64,000 nucleotides of DNA, from NCBI RefSeq assembly GCF_030052815.1, contig NC_079493.1, positions 59,935,191-59,999,190 on the forward strand, read 5' to 3'. This document shows positions 45,339-56,985 of the stretch, in pieces. Within the stretch, counting starts at the first letter, position 1; each line of letters opens with the position of its first letter. A model generated the notes under the pieces. The model did not search any database, was not told where the DNA came from, and saw only the letters and a program-made list of their open reading frames with translations. The translations under genes were made by a program, and so were the position numbers. Source of the DNA: Hevea brasiliensis (taxonomy: Eukaryota > Streptophyta > Magnoliopsida > Malpighiales > Euphorbiaceae).

Positions 45339-45520
45339 TGAATATTTATTGATTGAAAAGCATTGTAAATGATTTGAAACTATGAGAAATTGTTTGAATG
45401 ACATTGATGGATACTTATTGATTTAAAAGCATTGTAAATGATTTGAAACTGTGAGAAATTGTTTGAATGACATTGATGGATACTTATTGATTTAAAAGCA
45501 TTGGAAATGGTTTGAAACCA
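45339..45520. repeat. 69-bp tandem repeat, about 2.6 copies, in solo LTR C2
   Basis: The CATTGTAAATGATTTGAAAC block begins at 45361 and 45430, with a variant at 45499: exact 69-bp period. The family C copy at 52226-55877 has about two diverged units at 53330-53460. Confidence 0.88.
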
Positions 45521-45994
45521 CAGCTATCATGTATATTGATTGTATTCCTCATTAGCTTGTCTAGTGGGACGAATTGAATTCCCTCTCTGGCTGAAGTGTT
45601 GAGGTGTGCCCCTGTTGAGGACGAATTGGATGAGTACTCATATTTTTGCTAGCTAGCTATGTTATTCCTCATTAGTCATCGACTTTTGGGACGAATTGAA
45701 TACCTCATTAGCCATCGGCTTTTGGGAAGAATTGAACTATGGATCATGATTAAGCTGTGTGTGATTTATTGATATGTATTGTGAGATTGTGAAATGGATT
45801 TAAACTCTCATTGACATATACTATCTTTTGAATTCAAACATGATCTAACTTATGAAAATTATTGTGATATTGACAAATGGAGTTTAAATTCTTGTTGACA
45901 ATTCATCTTGAATTTAACTATGATTTTAAGTATCCACTATTTACATGACTTATGAATTGTGATTTAAATTGTATTTGGTTAATGTTGTGCACCA

Positions 45995-46011
45995 CTGAGA
46001 CATTGTCTCAG
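45995..46011. other. LTR stem-loop next to GTGCACCA (copy C2)
   Basis: CTGAGAC-ATT-GTCTCAG, a perfect 7-bp stem at the same place relative to GTTGTGCACCA as the family A stem. Confidence 0.5.
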
Positions 46012-46634
46012 CGATAGCTTTTTATTGCTGCCGCAGGTAGACAGACAGACAGGGCAGCAGACTAGGCTGCTAGTACCGCCAGTGAGAGATTTTTGGGTAT
46101 AGTGAGTATACCACATTTGGCATTTTGTACTGTAATATATGACACTGTATGTACATTTTGTTTTTGGTTTTGAGCAGTTGTAAATTCAAATTGTACCTTG
46201 AAGTTGTAAATTAATTATGAGTTATTTGACTTGTAAAAAAATTGTATTATATTTCCTTATCTCAGACTTTGAAAAATTTCTATGGAATTGAGTTGATAAA
46301 TTGTTGTGTTGAGAAATGTATTGGAGTTGAGATTTGAAAAATTATTGAAGTGTCTTTTTACAGGTTTTCTGAAGAACTGTTTTATCCAAAATACAGATGG
46401 CACTCTGCCAAAATTTTTACAGAAATTCCAAATAAATCAAATGAGTTAATTGTTTCACTTCAGTTCACCAAAGTCTTTAACACCTGTAAATAGTGCTCAC
46501 CACTGTAAAAGAAGTAAGAAAAGTTTTTAAAATCCCTTGTAGTGTACTTAATGGGTTATCAGTAGACGGAGTTGGTAATTCATTAGGTATACTACGGGAT
46601 CATGTTATGCCTTACAGAAGGATAGGGTGTGACA

Positions 46635-46940
46635 TTAAATCTGACAGGAAAACATGTCCTTGGATCACCAAAGGACAGTCTCTATAGATTCTGTTGACCC
46701 AGACCTCTTGTCCTAATGGACTAGTTACTAACACTTCAAAACCCATTTGGACACATGGAACAGCAAGTGAACTGACTATGCTAGCACTAACATATGAATG
46801 GGTTGAACCCGGATCAAACAATACAAATACTTCTTGATCAGAGATAGAGAATGTACCAGCTACCACATCAGAAGTCTCAGCCTCTTCTCGCTGTCTCATT
46901 GTGTAGACTCTGGCTAAAGCACTTCCTTGTGCTTATTGAC
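46635..46940 (-). pseudogene. Element 3 protease N-terminal part
   Basis: The aspartic protease site FDPGSTHSYVS has its Asp at about 46815; LGQEVWVNRIYRDCPLVIQG follows. The frame runs to 46635, where the solo LTR breaks it. A TAA at about 46938 separates it from gag. Confidence 0.87.
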
Positions 46941-48323
46941 CAACTGTGCCCTGACTGCTTGAAGTAGTGCCTCTACCTCTGCCTCTTCCTCTTCCTCTGC
47001 CAACTGACTGTGAACCTCTGGGAGCAGGACTCTGAATAGATTCCTCGGCAATAGTAAGAGCTGGACCATATCTCGAAGACGGAGCACTAGCGCAATCTCT
47101 TGCTAAATGACCTTTGCCTCCGCAGTTAAAACAAGTTCCAGTGGCCCAATAACATTCCCCCCCCATGAATCTTGCCACAAGTCTCACAGGGGCGGGCAGA
47201 ATATGAACCCCTGCTCGACTGCTGACCAGACCTAGGGGGTCTCTGTCCGGAAAATCTTCCCCTACCAAATCTTCCACCTCCACCCCTGCTGGGTCCACTA
47301 AATTTCTTCTTCTTTCCAGAGGTACCACCAGAACTCTGCTCTACTAACTTTTCCCCCTTGTTTTTTTTCTGATTTCTCAGCTTTCTCTAATTTTTCTTTT
47401 ACTGGGGTTACTTCTGATTCTATTCTTTCCAACTCAAGTGCTTGAGACATGAGCTCTGAGAAATTGCTGTGTCGGAATCCCACAACTTGCATCCTTATAC
47501 TGGGCTTCAAACTAGTCTCAAATCTCTTGCACCTTGCCTTGCTGGTAGTAAGTAGACTCCCAGCATAGTGACTTAAATGGGAGAACTCCCTCTCATACTC
47601 TGCCACTGATCTATTCCCTTGTTTCAAACTCAAAAATTCTTGCAGTTTATGATCAACATTTGCATCTGGGATGTATTTCTGTCTGAATTCTTTGATGAAG
47701 TCATCCCAGGTCAGCACTGGTGGTTCAGCCAAGCTGTGGGGGATGGTCTTTCACCAATCATATGCATCCCCTTGCAGTAGCGACACAGAATACTCAAACT
47801 TTAGTTCATCTTGGCAGTGCAGCTTCTTAAATACTCTGTCCATTCTTTCAAGCCATTGCTCTTCCTCTAAAGGGTCCACTGTACCCTTAAATTCTGTAGC
47901 CCCATACTTCAATAACTTATCATACTGTCTAGCTGGAGGCAATGATTGTGCCACAGATGTCTGGGGTGGAGCTTGAGCAGGCATACCCCCAGCCATTTGT
48001 TGAAACATCGCAGCCATCTGATGTGCGAACTGTGCAGGGAACTGCGGCATTTGCGGGGCTGGTGCTACAGTCCACTGACATTCTATAAAGCTGGGGCTTC
48101 CTCTTGTGCCTCAGCTTCAACAAATTGCTCGACTGAGCGATCCCCTTCTTCCATCTTAATCTGAAGTTAGGCTATCTCCTGAACAAGTAACACAAGGAGA
48201 TTTCCCTCCGTTAGTTCATATTCATGATGTAATGCACTGTATGTAACAATTATGGACATTGAGCAGTTGTACTTAACAAAGAAAAGACACAAATTCTCAA
48301 GTTAAAACATACTTCAAAAATCT
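46941..48323 (-). pseudogene. Element 3 gag with CCHC knuckle
   Basis: FQQMAGGMPAQAPP and EFKGTVDPLEEEQWLERMDR (48050-47751) end at a TGA in place of Trp. WDDFIKEFRQKYIPDA and SVAEYEREFSHLSHYAG follow (47732-47298). A frameshift leads to CFNCGGKGHLARDC and an RGRGRGRG tail (47328-46933). A run of seven C near 47160 shifts the frame in the zinc region. Gag would coat the RNA. Confidence 0.87.
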
Positions 48324-48335
48324 GCTCTGATACCA
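48324..48335 (-). other. Primer-binding site of element 3 (initiator tRNA-Met)
   Basis: TGGTATCAGAGC on the minus strand, 8 bp after the 5' LTR end at 48344. Confidence 0.88.
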
Positions 48336-48343
48336 CTAAAACA

Positions 48344-50840
48344 TGTCACACCTTACCCCTCTGTAAGGCATAACATGATCCCGTAGAATACTTAATAAAC
48401 TACCACACTTCACCTATCGATAACTCATTAAGTACCCTACAAGGGATTTTAAAACAATTTTCTTACTTTTGTTAAGTTGTGAACATTTTCTAATAGGTAT
48501 TTAAACCATTTAATTAACACTAAAACTAGTTAATATTTTTTATCCATTTTATTTCTCCGTAAATTTTATAAAAATTTTGCCAGAGTTCCATTTATATTTT
48601 GAGAAAACAGTTCTTCAAATACCTGTAAAAAGCACTTCTAAAAATGTTTTCTCAACAACTACTTCAATTTCACAATCAAACTCAATCCATTTCAACAACT
48701 CTACAATAATTTCAATCAATTTCTCAAGTTCAAAATTCAATAATCCTCAAAATACTAGCTATACATTTCATTCAAATTAAATAAAATAGTTCCACTCATA
48801 TTTCATTAGAGACAAAACAATTTATATACATCCCTACAAAATTTACATCAAAAGAAATACAAATTAAACTTTATCACAAACTTCATACAAATTTTGTACA
48901 AGCTGCTTAAGACCCATTTACATGTCCATAGATTTATATGCAATACATACAACAAAAGAAATATTTACAATTAGGGTATAAATTATACCCGATAACTTCA
49001 AGCTGAATGATCTTTAATCCTTAGCAGCTCAGTTTGCTGCTTTTCTAGTCTCTGTATCTGCGACAGCAATAGAAGCTATTGCTGAGTACTAGGAATCAGT
49101 GGTGCACAACATACTAAAATAATCTTTATGCAGAAATGAAATCACATTTATTCAAAATTTGAACTGAGCATGCGAGTTAAACACAAAACATAATTTATGA
49201 GATTTTAATCCCAAACAATTTCATTTTGAAGTATCAAATCACATTTCATAAAACCCACAGTTAGATCATGCCATTCGAAACAAATAGAATCTCAATAGCC
49301 AGAGGCTAAAGAGAAATCACATCACAAGGCTAGCTAGCTCAAATATATGGATATCCATTCACATCCTCTTCTACTGGCACACCTCAACACTTCTCCAGAG
49401 AAGGAATCAAAATTCGAAACTAATTACCCCCACTAGTCGTGCTAGTGAGGTGTTCAAATATATGGTCATGATACTGTGGTTTCAAAACTTATCTTAACAA
49501 TTTGCTAAACATTGTCATTTCAAATATACACAATAACTTTCACAATTTAAATTAAAACATCATAAATAATATCACAAATAAACTTTCAACAATTTAAAGC
49601 AAAAGTAAAATGCATATTTCATTCACTTTATCAATGAATTTTAAAGCATAGTAATGTTGTGCACAAACCTCAAGCGAGTTGCCTCTTGGCCTAGACTCGG
49701 TTCCTCGGGTTCTTTCCCGGTATTCTTTTCAATTGAAACACACAATTTTACAGTGTTTCAGTACCATAACTTAGCATAAATCCAAAATAAATTTAACTTC
49801 ACTTTTACCTAGCTCTAATGTGCTAAACTTGGCGTTCTTGAAATTTTGTGTTTCGGTTACTATTCACTACACTATTCAAGTCAAATTGTTGACTTTCTAA
49901 GGCTTAATAGGTATGGGAATTCCAACTTCACTCACACACCACATTTTGGTCACTAAATTTGTTGGTTTTGTTTGTTTTCTCAAAACTTAAGTCTTTTAGG
50001 CAAAATTGCCAATTTTTAGTTTTGGAGCCCTAAGTTGCACTGTTTCATTGGTCACTTTACTGTTAGAATTTGGCAAAACTTTCTTCATAGAAAATGTTTC
50101 CTATTGTCTTATGTTTATTCTCCTTTTTGAATCACCCCAATTGGAGTTTTGTAGCTCAAGTTATGGCCATTTGAACCATGGCTGCCGGATTGGACACAAC
50201 CCAGAATTCTGGGTAATTTTCTGGTGCTGGCAGATTTGAGTCACCAACTTAGGGTGGCCAAATGACTTGGTTAATGGCATAATTTGGGTTTATGTTCTTC
50301 ATAAAAGTTTTAGGTCTATATCTCATCTAACCACTGGTAAAATTTGAGGTCATTTAGACCTTCCTAGCTCAAGTTATGACCCAAACACGATTACTGTTCA
50401 TGTGTATTGTTCATACTGTAGATTTTCAAGTTTGGTTAGTGTGTTCACTAGGTTTTGGTCACTTTTTGGGCATGCTTCCTAAATAAAAATTGTGTCATTT
50501 AGTGCCTACTTTCATTCCCAATTGGTCCCATATCAATTGGACTTGTAAAATTTCATTTTTGATCCCTCAAAGTTGACTTTTGGTCATACTTCATACCCAA
50601 TCCGAATTTGGCTTTGATTTAAACACTTCTAACACACTTAATTGGGTTACAAATGACCATTTCTTCCCTTAAACTATGTCAAAGACATTTAGCACTTATT
50701 CACATTTTTGGTCTCTAAACCCTAATGTTCAAAACCCTAATTCACACTAATTTTTGCATTTAACTACCTTCAAAGCTTTTAATCCTAACCATTCAACTAA
50801 CTAAAGTTTCTAAACTCATTCAAACCATTCTAATCATGTA
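48344..50840 (-). repeat. 5' LTR of element 3, truncated
   Basis: It aligns closely with the first 2.5 kb of the 3' LTR (35460-37970) and then stops abruptly at 50840, where element 1 RT begins. About 1.15 kb of the LTR, including its TGTAACACC start, is missing. Confidence 0.88.
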
Positions 50841-51300
50841 GAACAATCCTCAAATGCTCATCATGTTTTGCTCTGGTCTTGGAATACACCAAAATATCAT
50901 CAATAAAGACCACTACGAACCGATCTAGGTATGGATGGAAGATACGGTTCATAAGATCCATGAATGCTACTGGTGCATTTGTTAGGCCAAAGGGACCAGG
51001 AACTCATAATGCCCATATCGGGTCCTGAATGCAGTCTTTGGCACATCTGCATCCTTCACCCTCAACTGATGATACCCTAATCTGAGATTAATTTTGGAAA
51101 ATACTCCTACTCCCTTCAACTGATCAAACAAATAATCAATTCTAGGCAACGGATACTTGTTCTTCATAGTCACTTTATTCAACTGCCGGTAATCAATGCA
51201 TAACCTCAAAGTCTTATCCTTCTTCTTTACAAACAGCACTGGAGCTCCCCATAGTGACACACTGAGGCATATGAACCCCTTATCAAGTAACTCTTGCAAC
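50841..51300 (-). pseudogene. Element 1 reverse transcriptase, N-terminal part
   Basis: [31 protein letters not shown] and the FIDD active site (50907-50896) with ILVYSK are present. Four bases are lost in the MPFGLTN motif near 50993, shifting the frame. The KIDL Asp is changed to Asn (KINL). The reading ends at RIVL, at the junction with the truncated element 3 LTR. Confidence 0.86.
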
Positions 51301-51987
51301 TGGATTTTCAGCTTCTTTAACTCAGTAGGTGCCATCCTATAAGGAGCAATAGAGATTGGTGCTGTACCCGACAGTATCTCAATAGCAAATTCGACTTCCC
51401 TTTCTGGTGGCAAGCTAGGCAATTCTTCAGGAAACACGTCTGGGAAGTGTCTTACTGTGGGTATATCACACAAATCTGGCTTAGCCTGCCTAGTGTCCAC
51501 CACATGTGCTAGGTAGGCTTCATAGCCTTTTCTCATCAGTTTTCTTGCAACTGTGGCTGAGATGACATTGGATAAGAAATCTATCATTTCCCTCACAACT
51601 GTAATCTCATTACCCTCAGGAGTTTTCAAGGAGATCCTCTTCAATTTAAATCAACCATTGCTGATGATGTGACAACTAGTCCATTCCCAAAATCACGTCA
51701 AACTCATAGAAAGGCAATTCAATCAGGTCTTCCAAGAATTCATACCCCTGAATCCTTAACGGGCAACCTTTGTACACCTTGTTTACCACTACACTGTGGC
51801 CCAATGGATTAGTGACCAGAATGTCTTGGTCACTCTCCCCTACTAGTATCCCCCTTTCTATGGGTAAGTTGATGCAGATGTATGAATGAGTGAATCCTGG
51901 ATCCACTAATGCATGCACAGATGTGTTGTAGAGGGAGAACGTACCCCTTATAACATCCGGGACATCTTGCTCCTCCTGACCTCTCAT
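51301..51987 (-). pseudogene. Element 1 protease
   Basis: VDPGFTHSYI marks the catalytic site (Asp at about 51903). DILVTNPLGHSVVVNKVYKG, FYEFDVILGMD and, in the next frame, [17 protein letters not shown] and [14 protein letters not shown] follow. A stop and frameshift near 51660 separate the two parts. Confidence 0.86.
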
Positions 51988-52225
51988 GGCATAGGCTCTG
52001 GCAGGTGCTCTAGCCTCTGGCGTCTCAGCTGGCTTAGATGCAGGTCTCAGAGATAGACCAACTTCCTCAGATTTATCGGACTTCCTACCCCTTTGAGGTG
52101 CAGGGGCAGGTCTATCTACTTGTGCTGGGGCAGCTATGGCAGTTCTGCGTGGACAATTCCTTAACTAATGCTCTGTCAACCCACACCTTAGACAAGCACC
52201 TGTCACTCTCCAGCACTCCCCCTTA
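51988..52225 (-). pseudogene. Element 1 gag zinc-knuckle end
   Basis: GECWRVTGACLRCGLTEH, with a stop in place of the next residue, and a Pro/Ala/Arg-rich linker. The zinc region is cut at 52225 by the family C solo LTR; its first half (CPHCLKWHK) lies at 55878 onward. Confidence 0.82.
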
Positions 52226-55200
52226 TGTCACACCCTACCCCTCTGTAAGGCATAACATGATCCTGTAGTATACCTAATGAATTACCAACTCCGTTTACTG
52301 ATAACCCATTAAATACACTACAAGGGATTTTAAAAACTTTTCTTACTTCTTTTACAGTGGTGAGCACTATTTACAGGTGTTAAAAACCTTTTTGAACTGA
52401 AGCGATAAAACTAACACATTTGAATTATTTGGAATTTCTGTAAAAATTTTGGTAGAGTGCCATCTGTATTTTGGACAAAATAGTTCTTCAGAAAACCTGT
52501 AAAAAGCACTTCAATATATTTCCAAATCTCAACTCCAACATGTTTCTCAACACAATATATTTCTCAACTCAAATCCATTGTAATTTTTCAAAGACTGAGA
52601 TAAAAGAAATATAATACAAATTTTACAAGTCAAAATATCTCATAATTTACTTTACAACTTCAATGCACAATTTTAATTTACAACTGCTCAAAACCAAAAA
52701 CAATATATACATACAGTGGTTATACATTACAGTACAAAATGCAAAATGGGGTATACTCGTTATACTCGATAATTTCTCGCTGGATGTACTAGCAGCCTAG
52801 TCTGCTGCCCTGTCTGTCTACTGCGATAAAGAATAAAGCTATCGCTGAGACAATGTCTCAGTGGTGCACAACATTAACCAAATACAACTTTAAATCACAA
52901 TTCATAAATCATTTAAATGATGGATATGAAAAATCATAGTTAAATTCAAGACAATGAATGTCAGAAGGAATTTAACACAATATCACAATAAATATGAGTA
53001 ATCAAAACATAGTTAAATTCAAAAGACAGTGAATGTCAATAAGAATTTAAACTCCATTTCACAATTTCACAATACATATCAATAAACCACACACAGCTTA
53101 ATCATGTTCCAAAGTTCAATTCGTCCCAAAAGCCGATGGCTAATGAGGTATTCAATTCGTCCCAAAAGTCAATGACTAATGAGGAATAACATAGCTAGCT
53201 AGCAAAAATATGAGTACTCATCTAATTCGTCCTCAACAGGCACACACCTCAACACTTTAGCCAGAGAGGGAATTCAATTCGTCCCACTAGACAAGCTAGC
53301 GAGGAATACAATCAATATACATGATAGCAGTGGTTTCAAACCATTTCCAATGCTTTTCAATCAATAAGTATCCATCAATATCATTTAAACAATTTCTCAC
53401 AATTTCAAACCATTTACAGTGCTTTTCAAGTGATAAATATCCATTCAAACACATTTCCACAATTTAAAACAATAATGTACAATTAGTCATAATTTATTTC
53501 AATTGAAAAATTCAAAAGAAATAGTTATTGTGCACAAACATCTGATAACTATCTCCTGGTCTTGATTCAGTGTTTCCTTCCCTTTCCCTGAGTCTTTGCT
53601 AATTGAGAAACACAATTTGAAGTGTTTCAGTACTTAATTAATTGTCTCTAATGATAATGCTTGATAATTAATTTACTGAATTCTATTATTTGCTTAGTCA
53701 ACCTAATATATCGACTCTCGATGCCTACTAGTAAACTAGGTTTTAATGTTACTAATAGGTTACATTCAATAGTCTTTTAGGGTTGGTACATGTTACCAAT
53801 TCATTTCCATGTATACTGCATTTTCTTGCAATTTGCTGGATTCTGGGATACTAGTTTGACCTAGCCGGATGACCTAGTTCCCTCAGTTTTCGGGTTTCGA
53901 TCTAAACTACAAACTTGTAGATCTATGTCTTATGGAACGCGGGGCAAAATTTCAGGTCATTCTGAGTTATGTAGACCAAGTTATGGTCATTTTACTATTG
54001 CTGGTCAAATTGCACAAAAATTGGTCACTTTAGGTCATTTTAGGTCATTTTAGGTTCGGCCAATTTTTGGACCCGAACTTGTGCAAGCTGTTTGACTTGC
54101 TTATGGCCATTTCTGGGCTTTGGTGTCTCCATAAGACTTGTAGATATGGGTCTTAGCTATTCATGGTTAAAATTTTAGGTCAATTGGACCTGTTTTGAGT
54201 GAGTTATGGCCTAAACACTAAATGTTGCCCAAATGGTCAATTTTCAGGCCTTACTTGCACTTAATCCGGATTTAGTCATTTTTCAAGCTACCTTGCAAGC
54301 AGAATTTTGGTAAGCTTTCTTCATGAAAGTTGGCACATTTTGTGCTTAATTTCACCTCCAATTGGTCTCATACCAATTGGAGCCACACACTTAAAGTTAT
54401 AGGCCTAAAACTCAAACTGCCTTATTGCAATTCTTGCATACATATCAAACATCACTTTTAACACTCACCAAACTTAACATTCAAACTAATTCTGGTTGTA
54501 CCACAACCTAAACATAATTTACAACATTCAATGTGCACCAACAAGTGCAGAATTTGTCCAATTCAATTTACAACAATTCAATCATCAATTCATGCTCATT
54601 TACATGTCCCACTTCACACCACCGTACATACACTCAAACTGCCATAACAACCAACACATTTTAACATCATTATTCCATAAACCAAGCCTGAATTCCAGCA
54701 TTCCTCAAGAGTTAGCAAACTGCCACAATGGTACACTTACATTCCATTACTTTCCAAGCTTTAAATCTCATTTTACATTTACATACACTAAGTATACATT
54801 ACCCAACAATTTCCTACACAATATACATTTAATCAATCATTTAATTCACTATTTACAAGCACAATTAAACTGCCTTCAAGGTGCTTCCATGGCTGCCAAA
54901 AGTACACATAATCATAACTCACCAAAAACTCAAAATTTCTTCATCAATCATTTTATCTCAAGCTTCCCATAAACTTTACTTAAGAAAGAACATAATTTAA
55001 ACACTTACCTATTGTTGGGGCTTATTAAATCTTCACCAAATTTCTTCCTTTTTGTTCCCTATAATCTGCCCAAGAGGTGTGGACCAAGTTTAATGAAGAG
55101 AATTTATGGTTTTATATTGAAAATGGGAGAGAATTAAGCTTTGCATGGAAAATTTTCCATGGAGAATTGGGAGTGACAATCGGCCATTGTTGGAAGCTTG

Positions 55201-55877
55201 AAGAAAATGAGTTAGTTAGTGGAGAAATCTGCCCATTTAATGGTTATTATAATCCTTAGTGCTCCACTCACCAATTATAAACTATATTATATGTTTAAAT
55301 GTGTTAATTAGTCAATTTACCCTCCATTTTTACTATTTACATTAGGTACTCCTAAATTAATTTTTCATTATATTTTTCAAGTGTAATATTATTTATTTTT
55401 AATGGAAATTTAGGTCAAAAGACAACTCGGGATGTCAAATGACCACAATGCCCGTGTTCGGGTTGTATTCCCGATTTTTCGGTAACACCGGGTTTTGTCC
55501 GTTTTTCGATTTCTCACTTTTCTTTGTACAAATTATTTAATTTTTATTTAATATTTCTTATGGTATTTATACCTCAATAGGGGTCTATTTAAGTCCTAAA
55601 AATATTTTTCAGGGTTCCCCGCGGTCTAGGGCTAGTCAACAGTCCACGCCGTGACTTCCTGGTGCGGTCACCCATCGCTAGGGTTCTCGGCTCGCTTAAC
55701 TTGATTGCATTTCTTTGCTATTATTTTTCCTTTGTTTTTCTTGTATTTTCTTTTCTTGTATTTCATTATTTTATGTCTCCTCACTCATATTGAAGTGTAG
55801 TTCTAGGCATCCTAGCTGTCCGGACAACACTAGTCACTGGAACAGTAGAACGCACTATCGAACTTAGGGGTGTTACA
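52226..55877 (-). mobile_element. Solo LTR, family C (copy C3)
   Basis: TGTCACACCCTACCCC...GGGGTGTTACA, 3652 bp, flanked by CCTTA at 52221-52225 and 55878-55882, in the opposite orientation to C1 and C2. The perfect stem CTGAGAC-AAT-GTCTCAG is at 52845-52861. Confidence 0.92.
55653..55701 (-). promoter_or_regulatory. 5S rRNA internal-promoter-like module (copy C3)
   Basis: On the minus strand AGTTAAGCGAGC (55701-55690), GATGGGTGACC (55676-55666) and CCAGGAAGTC (55662-55653), 176 bp from the LTR start. Confidence 0.5.
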
Positions 55878-56860
55878 CCTTATGCCACTTCAAGCAATGC
55901 GGACATGCAGAAGATGTTGGGCTAGTCCCCTAAACACCGTCCCTAGAGAGCTACTGACTGATGGTGTGGAATGGCCTCTCCTAGGTGTGAACTGTGGCCT
56001 GGGCCCCTAGAATTGACCCTGACCTTGAGGCTGACCTGAACTCTGCACAGGTGGACGTTTGAACTTTTTTCCAGGTGCATGAGATGAGCTAGACTGACCC
56101 GGGCCCCTTTTCTGCTGTTTCTCTCTCCTGATCTGCTCACTTATTCTGACTTTCTCTGCACCTTCACTAACTTGGTGAAGTCTGTGATTCCCAAGGTAGT
56201 GATCATTATCTTTATGTTGTCATTTAGCCCATTTTCAAATCTTTTACACCTTTCGGCCTCATTAGGGACTATCTCCCTTCCATAACAGCTTAGTTTGACA
56301 AATTCTTTTTCATACTCTACCACTGTCAGCTGTCTCTGCCTTAGGTTAATAAATTCTCTTCTTCTCTCTTCCATATATGCACTACCCACATACTTCTTTT
56401 TGAACTCTGAGAGGAAGAAGTCCCAAGTTATTTGTTTTGGCTATACTTCACTGGACACTGTATCCCACCATTGACAGGCATCATCTTGCAGTAGAGATAC
56501 AGTAGCTTCTAGGTTTTGCTCTAGAGTGCAGTGGAGTTGTTTTAAAACTCTCTTTGTTCTGTTCAACCAGTTCTCAGCTGCAATAGAATCATCTTATCTC
56601 TTGCCAAAGAAATCCACTGCTCCAAATTTTCTCAGTTTTTCCAGATGGGATTTCTGCTGTAGAGGTGGTGGTGGTGGTGGTGGCATTACCCCTGCCATTT
56701 GTTTGAAAAACTCGGCCATTTGCTGGAACATGGCCTGTGGAGGCTGAGCAGGCTCTGCCTATTGGGGCAGGTTCTCCCCTACCCCCAGTCTCAGCTGCTG
56801 CAGGTGGAGCATGACTTTTCACTTCCTTCTCAACTACCCTTTGTGACGTGGGGTCCATAT
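55878..56860 (-). pseudogene. Element 1 gag, main part
   Basis: The ATG at about 56858 (MDPTSQRVVEKEVKSH) starts gag. After shifts, the frame at 56389-56141 gives RREFINLRQRQLTVVEYEKE and RCKRFENGLND, typical of the gag capsid region. The first half of a CxxC...H zinc motif (CPHCLKWHK) is read at about 55915-55880, at the solo LTR junction. Stops occur near 56595 and 56450. Confidence 0.83.
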
Positions 56861-56968
56861 CCTAATCAAAATAACAAAGATAAACAGATCTGTATTAGTA
56901 TCACCTCGACTCTTACAAATATAATACATGGTATGGACTCGATCTAGACCCAGAAATGCCTAAACCGT

Positions 56969-56980
56969 GCTCTGATACCA
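56969..56980 (-). other. Primer-binding site of element 1 (initiator tRNA-Met)
   Basis: TGGTATCAGAGC on the minus strand, 5 bp after the LTR end at 56986. Confidence 0.88.
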
Positions 56981-56985
56981 CTAAA

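Larger units (their letters stand above)
42854..46634 (+). mobile_element. Solo LTR, family C (copy C2)
   Basis: TGTAACACCCC...GGTGTGACA, 3781 bp, flanked by TTAAA at 42849-42853 and 46635-46639, dividing the protease of element 3 between FLSDL and IEMPFREYD. No internal coding. Confidence 0.92.
35460..50840 (-). mobile_element. Element 3: family A Ty3/gypsy chromovirus, nearly complete
   Basis: It consists of a 3' LTR (35460-39119), PPT, chromodomain integrase, RNase H, RT, protease, gag, PBS and a 5' LTR (48344-50840) cut short. Without the MITE and the family C solo LTR the internal region is about 4.9 kb, normal for the family. It sits in the gag of element 2. The clade is inferred as Tekay/Del from the chromodomain, two-part gag zinc region and long LTRs. 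Confidence 0.87.

Noticed and set aside
54496..54972. 158-codon plus-strand frame
   Set aside because: It lies inside solo LTR C3, is low-complexity His/Asn/Thr-rich sequence without a domain, and is not conserved in C1 or C2.
23364..56980. TGGTATCAGAGC sites as tRNA fragments
   Set aside because: They lie a few bases from LTR ends and are primer-binding sites; no tRNA gene structure surrounds them.
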